Shown here piece by piece: positions 1-5,834 of a DNA stretch of 34,986 bases. Every line of letters begins with the position of its first letter. The first letter of the stretch is position 1. The notes beneath the pieces are model-generated. The model did not search any database and was not told the origin of the DNA. It worked only from the letters and a program-made list of their open reading frames with translations. The position numbers and the translations under genes are program-made. This stretch comes from an uncultured Kangiella sp. GTDB taxonomy: Bacteria; Pseudomonadota; Gammaproteobacteria; Enterobacterales; Kangiellaceae. The stretch covers positions 1 to 34,986 of the forward strand of contig CATNCP010000031.1 in the NCBI GenBank assembly GCA_950096615.1, read 5' to 3'.

Positions 1-39
1 CAGGTATGATGTAATTTAACTGGCTGTTTTGATTTGTAA

Positions 40-138
40 CTTTGTTGCAGGCCTAATTACGGTGCTCATTGGCTAGAAGCCAACTCCGAGCCTCATTACA
101 GCCTGCGCCGCGTTACAGAACCAAAACACCTGCGTTAA
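40..138 (+). other. Possible C-terminal coding remnant
   Basis: An open frame of 32 codons runs from just after an in-frame stop to a TAA that lies 12 bases before a good terminator. It reads LCCRPNYGAHWLEANSEPHY and then a basic tail ending KHLR. Composition and position look like the end of a real gene, but all three forward frames are closed upstream within the first 40 bases and no start codon is evident. It could be a decayed gene end, the product of a frameshift, or chance. I do not recognise the family. Confidence 0.2.
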
Positions 139-150
139 ATACTTACTCTA

Positions 151-179
151 AAAGGCTCTGCATTGCAGGGCCTTTTTTT
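151..179 (+). terminator. Rho-independent terminator
   Basis: An 11-bp stem (AAAGGCTCTGC / GCAGGGCCTTT, one G-U wobble) with an ATT loop is followed by a T run. It lies just downstream of the short open frame ending at 138 and upstream of the first lipoprotein gene, so it closes whatever transcription unit enters from the left. Confidence 0.8.
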
Positions 180-238
180 ATTGTGGAAAAAATATATGGA
201 GTCTTTAGAATACGGTGCAAAATAAGAGAGGGAATCCC

Positions 239-568
239 ATGAAAGCCATTATTCTAATTATATCGGCCTTTTTGACCACTGCCTGTGTCCAACTGAAAGC
301 ACCTGAGCGTATCATTTCGGATACCTACCGTACGGGTAAAGAGATATACCATGATATCTATAGCTCCGATGGTGAGAAGCGTTTTGTGCATGAAATCGTT
401 GTGCCTAAGGGTTCTGAAGTAGCTGTTGAGAAAGAGCGTTGTGTCGATGAGCTGGTATCGAAGGCTCGTGAAGACTATGCCATTGATAGCTATGAAGTCA
501 AAAAAGTGGTGCATACAGAAGGCACTACGGACACTATCTACTGTGAAGTGAAGGTGAGCCTACTCTAA
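239..568 (+). CDS. Small predicted lipoprotein, function unknown
   Basis: A 109-residue protein. The ATG at 239 is preferred over an upstream in-frame start at 215 because a purine-rich ribosome site (AGAGAGGGA) precedes it and it places a classic export signal at the N-terminus. The signal is MKAIILIISAFLTTAC, with a lipobox-like LTTA before Cys16, so the mature protein is probably lipidated at the cell surface or periplasm. The T at position -3 is not the best lipobox residue. The mature part is charged and carries two further cysteines (in ERCVDELV and TIYCEVKV) that could form a disulfide. It stands alone after a terminator. I do not recognise the family. Confidence 0.7.
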   Translation: MKAIILIISAFLTTACVQLKAPERIISDTYRTGKEIYHDIYSSDGEKRFVHEIVVPKGSEVAVEKERCVDELVSKAREDYAIDSYEVKKVVHTEGTTDTIYCEVKVSLL

Positions 569-647
569 TTCTGGCTAAAGGTTTACCGTGAGCTGGAATA
601 TCTTTTAAGGTGCCAGAAGGCCTCGGCCATGAAAGTCAGAACCCGCT

Positions 648-677
648 TTCATAAACAGTTTGCGCGAAGCGTATAAT
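648..677 (+). promoter_or_regulatory. Candidate sigma70 promoter of second lipoprotein gene
   Basis: A perfect -10 hexamer TATAAT (672-677) has a weak -35 TTCATA (648-653) at an 18-base spacing, 84 bases before the ATG at 761. A 7-bp inverted repeat (ATGAAAG 629-635 / CTTTCAT 646-652) overlaps the -35 and may be a weak hairpin or operator. The call rests mainly on the -10. Confidence 0.35.
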
Positions 678-760
678 AAGAAATCACAACCAAGTGCCAC
701 TTTGTAGTGTTGTAGGCTGTTAGAATGGAACAATCAAACATTGGGAAAAAGGGAAATCGT

Positions 761-1174
761 ATGAAAAGTATCATGACTTTAGTTGTATTGAGCCAATTGA
801 TAGTGAGTTGTGCTGACCAAGGAAGTGACCGAGCTAATATTGAAGATGGAACCTATTGTTTCCAAGAAGTTTATCAACACCAGAATGCGGAAGGTCTGAG
901 TGACGTTTTAGAGTTGGAGTTAACCATTCAAGGCAACAAAGCAGAGGGTATATTCAATTGGCTGCCTGCAGAAAAGGACAAAAGGGTTGGGGCATTAGCA
1001 GGAGAGCTAGAGGGGAATAAGGTTAACGCGACCTATGCCTCGTCTCAGGAAGGCGTGCGACAAGAAACGAATTTGACAATAGAGCTATCAGCTGGGAAAG
1101 CTATTGTGGTATCTGACAATAAAAATAGCGTTTTTGATGCCGAAATAACTAAAGTAGATTGTAAAAAGCGATAG
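761..1174 (+). CDS. Small predicted lipoprotein, conserved-looking, function unknown
   Basis: A 137-residue protein. The ATG at 761 is chosen over an in-frame ATG at 725 because GGGAAA lies just upstream and the export signal begins there. The signal MKSIMTLVVLSQLIVSC ends in a good lipobox (IVS then Cys17). The mature domain starts with DGTYCFQEVYQ and has alternating hydrophobic and polar strands around NWLPAEKDKRVG, a segment I associate with small uncharacterised bacterial lipoproteins of beta-strand type. Two cysteines (YCFQ near the start, VDCKKR at the end) may join the two ends of the fold. No enzymatic motif is visible. The family memory is from general knowledge and has not been checked. 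Confidence 0.72.
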   Translation: MKSIMTLVVLSQLIVSCADQGSDRANIEDGTYCFQEVYQHQNAEGLSDVLELELTIQGNKAEGIFNWLPAEKDKRVGALAGELEGNKVNATYASSQEGVRQETNLTIELSAGKAIVVSDNKNSVFDAEITKVDCKKR

Positions 1175-1314
1175 GTGATTGATGCTAGCAACGCAGTATT
1201 CTGTAAAGATTCTTTGGCAAGCTTTTGTTTTGTCGGGTTTTAGTAAAGAGAGTAGACGTTGAGGAAAATACTGCTAGGTTAATGGCAGACATTACAAAAT
1301 AAGAGGGAGATATT

Positions 1315-2088
1315 ATGGGTTCAGTGGTGAAAATTGTTATTGGTTCGATAATTGGAGCGCTGGTAGGGGTGCTAGGAACTTGGTTAGTATTGAACAAAGA
1401 AGCACCTAGTGAAACTACTGAGAAGGCTACTCAAGCTGAAGAGTTGGATAAACCAAAGGCTGGCATTGTTTCTAAAGATATGGACATTGAAAGGGCTGCT
1501 GGTGTTGGAGTCGAAGAGAAAGGAGCTCCTGCAATACAGAAGCTGCAGGCTGACTTACTACGAGTGGAGCAACAGTTAAAAGTTGAGAGGCAAGCAAAGC
1601 AAGCCGCTTTATCTAAGTTGAATAAAGTTGCTAATGGTGGAGTTCTCCCAAGTAATGAGAATAGCCAGCAGAGCAATGAATACCTTGAGGACATTCCTGA
1701 AGACTACCACCAGTTACTCGATCCTCCCGAGAGGCGCAAAGACTTGCCGGAGTTACACCGTGATCTCGTAGAGGAAGAACAGGATTTGAACTGGGGCTTA
1801 GGGATGGGGCAACAAATTAAAAGTTTTGTCATGAACCACCCTCATTCAAATTATCTGTTAGATTTCAGAGTGACTTGTAAGACCACCATGTGTGAGATGA
1901 TGTCGAAGATACCGGTAGAACATACTAAAAAGTGGAGTGACTTGTGCAATGATATGCGCAAAGAGGGCTGGTGGGAATTTAGTGGAACCAGTAGTTCTGG
2001 TACCTACACTGAAGATAAAAAGAACTACGTAAATATTCGCTTAATGACCAGAGAGAAGGGTTCGAAGCCTGATAATGCTGAGAACTGA
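1315..2088 (+). CDS. Membrane-anchored coiled-coil protein, function unknown
   Basis: A 257-residue protein with one N-terminal membrane segment (about residues 5-26) containing GxxxG spacing, an acidic linker, a predicted coiled coil (about 73-105, rich in Leu, Gln, Glu and Lys) and a C-terminal globular part. The globular part has a C-x4-C motif (Cys188, Cys193, in VTCKTTMCEMM), a further Cys211 and a Trp-rich stretch. The start follows AGAGGGAGAT. The layout suggests an inner-membrane protein with a periplasmic coiled coil and a disulfide-containing domain. A C-x4-C strand of this kind occurs in several uncharacterised proteobacterial envelope proteins. It sits 53 bases before can with no terminator between, so read-through is possible. 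Confidence 0.7.
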   Translation: MGSVVKIVIGSIIGALVGVLGTWLVLNKEAPSETTEKATQAEELDKPKAGIVSKDMDIERAAGVGVEEKGAPAIQKLQADLLRVEQQLKVERQAKQAALSKLNKVANGGVLPSNENSQQSNEYLEDIPEDYHQLLDPPERRKDLPELHRDLVEEEQDLNWGLGMGQQIKSFVMNHPHSNYLLDFRVTCKTTMCEMMSKIPVEHTKKWSDLCNDMRKEGWWEFSGTSSSGTYTEDKKNYVNIRLMTREKGSKPDNAEN

Positions 2089-2141
2089 TTCGATTACGTG
2101 TTATGATATAGGCAAGTTTTAACCAGCATTTAGAAAGAAAC

Positions 2142-2774
2142 ATGAGCGACATAAAAAAACTTCTTGAACAAAACCGCCAATGGGCAGCAGAAACAGTTGA
2201 GCAGCAGCCGGGATTTTTTGATGAATTGTCTGAGGGGCAGGCGCCAAAGTACTTGTGGATAGGTTGTTCCGACAGCCGCGTTCCATCGACTCAGGTGACA
2301 GGTTTGATGCCAGGTGAAATTTTTGTTCATCGCAATATTGCGAACCAAGTGTCTACTAGCGACTTGAGCTGCATATCTGTTCTGCAGTATGCGGTTGAGG
2401 TATTGAAAGTGGAGCATGTGATTGTTTGTGGTCACTATGGATGTGGTGGTGTTAATGCTGCTATCAGCAACCAACAGTTTGGTTTGATTGATAACTGGCT
2501 AACTAAAATTAAAGACGTTTATATTAAAAACGAAACCAAGTTTACTCCTATTACTGATGAGCAAGAGCGCTCGGATTTGATGTGTGAATTGAACGTGATG
2601 GAGCAGGTACAGAATGTTTGTAACTCGACAATCGTTCAAAATGCTTGGAAAAATGGTCAACCGCTTAGTGTTCACGGTTGGTGTTATCGCCTGAAGGATG
2701 GTCATATCAAAGACCTCGAGGTGTCGGCTGATAACGCTTCCGGAAATCACAGCGTCTATCAGTATCAAAGTTAA
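2142..2774 (+). CDS. can: Beta-class carbonic anhydrase
   Basis: A 210-residue cytoplasmic zinc enzyme that interconverts CO2 and bicarbonate, supplying bicarbonate to carboxylases. The zinc ligands are visible at the same positions as in E. coli Can: Cys42 and Asp44 in CSDSRVP, then His98 and Cys101 in CGHYGCGG. Arg46 of the Asp-Arg dyad is present, as is HRNIANQV. Length is close to the usual 220. The start is an ATG after a weak AGAAAGAAA ribosome site, and the gene ends in its own terminator. The CynT cyanase-linked form is less likely because no cyanase gene is nearby. Confidence 0.96.
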   Translation: MSDIKKLLEQNRQWAAETVEQQPGFFDELSEGQAPKYLWIGCSDSRVPSTQVTGLMPGEIFVHRNIANQVSTSDLSCISVLQYAVEVLKVEHVIVCGHYGCGGVNAAISNQQFGLIDNWLTKIKDVYIKNETKFTPITDEQERSDLMCELNVMEQVQNVCNSTIVQNAWKNGQPLSVHGWCYRLKDGHIKDLEVSADNASGNHSVYQYQS

Positions 2775-2779
2775 AGAAG

Positions 2780-2804
2780 AGGCCAGCATTTGCTGGCCTT
2801 TTTT
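2780..2804 (+). terminator. Rho-independent terminator of can
   Basis: The perfect 8-bp stem AGGCCAGC / GCTGGCCT with loop ATTT is followed by a run of Ts, 5 bases after the can stop codon. Confidence 0.93.
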
Positions 2805-2892
2805 ATTGAGGGTTTAGATAAGGGGGGCTTCAAGGAGGATTATAAGAAACGATTAAGCTTTATTGAGTAAGTATTTATTTGGGGGAATAAGT

Positions 2893-3684
2893 ATGGCTAG
2901 TTTACCGGAAAACAGTGTTACCGAGTGGCGGTATCGACTCATGTCACCTATGGGTGTTTACCCCAAGTGTGACATTCATGTTGAAGAAGTATCATTAGTC
3001 GTCTCCGACAACCTTATTTCAATCGCTAGCTCAGAGTCAGGCAAAGGCGAAGAGATTTTGCTGAAAGCTGCCATATTGTGTTCCTCAGTAGCTGCGAGTA
3101 ATACCTTTAAATTTTATGCATTTCCAAGCTACCATCATTTATTAGATCCTTGTTTGCCGTCACAACTTACCGAATATTTAGAGTTCGATATCCTTCAAAA
3201 GCATGCTGCTGAATATGCTGAGCTGGGTGAAACAGTTCCAGAGTTTGACTGGTATGAAAACGCTAAAGGAGCATCCTTACCGCCTGTTTTGGGTGGCACA
3301 GATTATATTTTTACTGATCATGATGTCGATGCTGCGTCCATCCAGCAACTATATCAAGCGTTCAGTGAATGTCCTTGTGTCAAGCTAAACGGAGCCGTTC
3401 GCTCGTTAGTAGAGGCTAACGCACTGAGTTGTCATAACCAGTTTAGGCAAGAGGCCTGTGGCTTATTGTTAGATGGGTTAAGACTGCTGCAAGAGGTAAA
3501 CGGGTTTCACTCGGATAGTGCCCAGCTATCAACAACCTTAGCTCAGCTAGGCGATAGCGCTGAAGATTATCTGATTTCACGACAACAGATGTCGCAAGAG
3601 ATTGGCCCAATAGACTTTCACCGGCTTTTTGTACAATCATGTACGCAGATAAGAAAACACCTATTGAGCCAAGAAAGTAGCTAA
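2893..3684 (+). CDS. Hypothetical protein, probably cytoplasmic
   Basis: A 263-residue protein with no signal peptide or membrane segment. The ATG at 2893 is preferred to the TTG at 2863 because a GGGGGA ribosome site lies 7 bases before it and none serves the TTG. The N-terminal half is strand-rich (EWRYRLMSPMGVYP, then HVEEVSLVVSDNLISIAS). The middle is rich in aromatic and acidic residues, and the C-terminal third is mostly helical with several cysteines. I do not recognise a family or catalytic motif. The stop codon lies inside a 15-bp tandem repeat. The gene is convergent with the PstS-OmpA gene, 61 bases away, and no clear terminator separates them. Confidence 0.65.
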   Translation: MASLPENSVTEWRYRLMSPMGVYPKCDIHVEEVSLVVSDNLISIASSESGKGEEILLKAAILCSSVAASNTFKFYAFPSYHHLLDPCLPSQLTEYLEFDILQKHAAEYAELGETVPEFDWYENAKGASLPPVLGGTDYIFTDHDVDAASIQQLYQAFSECPCVKLNGAVRSLVEANALSCHNQFRQEACGLLLDGLRLLQEVNGFHSDSAQLSTTLAQLGDSAEDYLISRQQMSQEIGPIDFHRLFVQSCTQIRKHLLSQESS

Positions 3685-3717
3685 CAAGAAGGCAGCTAAC
3701 AAGAGGGCAGCTAATAA
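3670..3717 (+). repeat. 15-bp tandem repeat spanning a stop codon
   Basis: Three imperfect copies of CAAGARRGYAGCTAA (3670-3684, 3685-3699, 3700-3714) are followed by a further TAA. The first copy encodes the last four codons and stop (QESS*) of the upstream gene. The others repeat QEGS* in frame, giving four in-frame stops in a row. This looks like replication slippage at a gene end. Confidence 0.9.
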
Positions 3718-3729
3718 ATAAAGGGCCAG

Positions 3730-3756
3730 ACTTACCGCCCCAAACTTACCGCCCCA
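3730..3756. repeat. 13-bp direct repeat at the 3' end of the PstS-OmpA gene
   Basis: ACTTACCGCCCCA occurs at 3730-3742 and again at 3744-3756. The second copy holds the last codons and stop of the minus-strand gene; the first is a downstream duplicate. Whether it affects 3' end formation cannot be judged. Confidence 0.85.
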
Positions 3757-5113
3757 CCCATATTTCAACGCGTTGGTTTTTAGCTTTACCGTTGGCTGTC
3801 TCATTGGAGGCAATGGCACCTCGGCTGCCGTAACCCTGAGTATAAAAGGGAGTAATCCCCGAGTTTTTTAATTGCTCAGTGATCTGGTTTGCCAAAGTCT
3901 CTGAAAGCTCTTTATCTTTTTTTGCGTCGTTACTTTTTGCGCTAAAGCCAAAAACAAATAGATCTTTTAACTGACGATTCTTAACGTATTCAGCAAGACG
4001 AGCGATATCACGTTTGCCTTTATTGTCTAACTCAAGATTTTGGTCAAAGTGGAACGTGATAGATAGACGTTTCGACTCTCGAATCATGTTCAAGTAACGG
4101 GGAGGATAATTGCGATTAAAGCGAACCGTTGCATCATTCACTTTAAGTGAAATCAAGTTGTTCTTTTCGACCACTGTTTGGGCTTTATTCTGAAGAACAA
4201 AGTCCATAAATTTTTTCGCATGAGGGTTATTGTTATTGCTGGGATAATAGAGATATAAACGACGGCTTAACACATAGTCTTCAGTGCTGACGGTAAATTT
4301 ATTGGGTTTAAAGGATAAGGCGACGCCAGCTTCAGACACGGCAATGGCTTTTGTTTTATTAACGTAAGGAAGTGCCACAAAACCAATAGCGCCGAAGGTA
4401 GAGCTCACTTGCTCAGATAATTCGCCAGACGACTCATAGCGCTGGGCATTGTCAGTCAGCGTGACTTTATGGCGCTTTAAAACTAAGGACTTGAAGGTGT
4501 CATACGTTCCTGAGTTATCATCACGCGCGAAAACACTGATTGGTTGATTATTGCCACCAAGTTCACGCCAGTTAGTCAACTCGCCGGAAAAGATCATGGA
4601 CAATTGCTTCGTGTTGAGCTGTTTAATGTTTAAGTCTGGATGGATAATAACCGCCAGACCATCAACTGCGATAGTGTACTCATTGTCCATTGCTTTCAGA
4701 TCACCGTATTGGCTCATTAAGCTCTGACGCTCTTTATCTTTTACGCGACGTGAGGACATGGCGATATCGGTATCGCTATCGGCGAGTGCTTTAAAGCCAG
4801 TTGAAGACCCATGAGCTTTAATGCTCACAGCCTGAATGTTTCCGCTCGGCATGGTGCCAACAACGGTTTTCTCAACAGGATGAGTTTTGATAATGTCAGT
4901 CTCAGTGGCCCCTAGCTCTAGTAAGTACTTTTCCGCCAAGGCTGGTGCAAGTTTCTCTCCAATGGTGTTTGAACCCTTCATGGTGAAGAGGATTTCTGCT
5001 TGGCCTAATTTCTCGGCTTGCTCTTGAGTGATGTCTAAATTGTTGGCGAATGCAGGTAAGGATAAAAATATAAAAAATGCAGTTATGGTGCGACGAAAAA
5101 ATTGGTGACTCAT
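3746..5113 (-). CDS. PstS-like phosphate-binding protein fused to a divergent OmpA C-terminal domain
   Basis: A 455-residue exported protein. A Sec signal (about 1-23, cut after AFA) is followed by a PstS-like periplasmic binding domain (about 35-320) with GSNTIGEKL, AHGSSTGFKALADSDTDIAM, the LTNWRELGG strand and DDNSGTYDTF, the usual phosphate-loop regions. A C-terminal OmpA-like domain (about 345-455) ends in IASNETANGKAKNQRVEI. In that domain the usual GHTD reads GFSA and the usual LSxxRA reads LSETLA, so the Asp and Arg that bind diaminopimelate in OmpA proteins are absent. No pstCAB transporter genes are adjacent, so a role in phosphate capture or sensing at the envelope is more likely than a simple ABC component. 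A Pho box lies upstream. The ATG has TGGGG upstream as a ribosome site. Confidence 0.88.
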   Translation of the reverse strand: MSHQFFRRTITAFFIFLSLPAFANNLDITQEQAEKLGQAEILFTMKGSNTIGEKLAPALAEKYLLELGATETDIIKTHPVEKTVVGTMPSGNIQAVSIKAHGSSTGFKALADSDTDIAMSSRRVKDKERQSLMSQYGDLKAMDNEYTIAVDGLAVIIHPDLNIKQLNTKQLSMIFSGELTNWRELGGNNQPISVFARDDNSGTYDTFKSLVLKRHKVTLTDNAQRYESSGELSEQVSSTFGAIGFVALPYVNKTKAIAVSEAGVALSFKPNKFTVSTEDYVLSRRLYLYYPSNNNNPHAKKFMDFVLQNKAQTVVEKNNLISLKVNDATVRFNRNYPPRYLNMIRESKRLSITFHFDQNLELDNKGKRDIARLAEYVKNRQLKDLFVFGFSAKSNDAKKDKELSETLANQITEQLKNSGITPFYTQGYGSRGAIASNETANGKAKNQRVEIWVGR

Positions 5114-5163
5114 TGCAGTAACCCCAGCAAGGTATTAGGAAGCTTTAACAGTAATTGAACGCA

Positions 5164-5208
5164 ATTATAAAGAGTGTTGCTGGGGTGGGTGTTACAATTT
5201 TGTGACAG
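5164..5208 (-). promoter_or_regulatory. Pho box and -10 element upstream of the PstS-OmpA gene
   Basis: Read on the minus strand, 5208-5191 is CTGTCACAAAATTGTAAC: two 7-base direct repeats (CTGTCAC and TTGTAAC) split by AAAA. This is close to the E. coli PhoB consensus CTGTCAT-N4-CTGTCAT. A perfect TATAAT lies at 5169-5164, about 50 bases before the ATG. The gap from box to -10 is 21 bases, about one helical turn longer than the usual 10-11. The site predicts induction by PhoB under phosphate starvation, which fits a phosphate-binding product. Confidence 0.72.
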
Positions 5209-5265
5209 CTGGCTTAATGTGTGATGATCAATTTCCAGCTTGTTATACAGCTTCTTGTAAACGCT

Positions 5266-5709
5266 TTAGTGTCCGACCAAAGCAAAGTTGGCGTTGAGTT
5301 GCGCTTTTATGACACCGTCTTCGACCACATCAATTATAAGGTTAAGGCGGGCCCGATTTTTGCGTTTGAATGACGACACAAAAGTTTCAAGACTGCTCTG
5401 CTCTTGAATCTCACATTGAGCAACGATATCGCCATTGATGGGCTTCTTATATTGAACCTCGGCCTTAGCTAAAACCACGGAACCTTCCAGTGCCAAATTA
5501 GATGCTAGGTTACTGACTAACGACCAGCCAGCAATGGTGGCAACCGTATAAATACTGCCTGCAAAAGCCGTGTTATGGATGTTTTTATTGGTCTCAAAAG
5601 GCGCGGTTACTCGAATACTTTGATTTCTCAACTCATCGATGCGGATATCCAAAGCTTTAGTAATTGGGATTTCTTTATGGACTAAGTTTTCGAGTTGTTG
5701 GCTGTTCAT
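5266..5709 (-). CDS. YiiD C-terminal-type thioesterase (hotdog fold)
   Basis: A 147-residue protein matching the putative thioesterase domain found at the C-terminus of E. coli YiiD. It has the hotdog-fold features NIHNTAFAGSIYTVATIAGW (about residues 43-62) and VLAKAEVQYKKPINGDI, the central helix and the following strand. Here it stands alone without the acetyltransferase half. It is predicted to hydrolyse an acyl-CoA or related thioester in the cytoplasm; the substrate is unknown. The ATG at 5709 is chosen over a TTG at 5718, though neither has a clear ribosome site. It is divergent from the VWA lipoprotein gene. Confidence 0.8.
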   Translation of the reverse strand: MNSQQLENLVHKEIPITKALDIRIDELRNQSIRVTAPFETNKNIHNTAFAGSIYTVATIAGWSLVSNLASNLALEGSVVLAKAEVQYKKPINGDIVAQCEIQEQSSLETFVSSFKRKNRARLNLIIDVVEDGVIKAQLNANFALVGH

Positions 5710-5763
5710 GGTAGGCAAAGAATAATATTAATTGAGCTCACTGTAGCAACTTTCTGAAAAAAG

Positions 5764-5792
5764 TTAACCCTTTTTAGGTACGACCACGTTAA
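5764..5792 (+). promoter_or_regulatory. Candidate ECF-type promoter of the VWA/sigma/anti-sigma unit
   Basis: TTAACC (5764-5769), carrying the AAC core common in ECF -35 elements, is followed after 17 bases by CGTTAA (5787-5792), resembling the CGT-type ECF -10. It lies 42 bases before the ATG at 5835. An inverted repeat (AACTTT 5748-5753 / AAAGTT 5760-5765) overlaps its upstream edge. ECF units are often autoregulated, but this match is weak and was found by eye. Confidence 0.25.
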
Positions 5793-5834
5793 TAGCTACT
5801 GAATAATGATTAATTGCCTATAAAGGAGTTAGAA

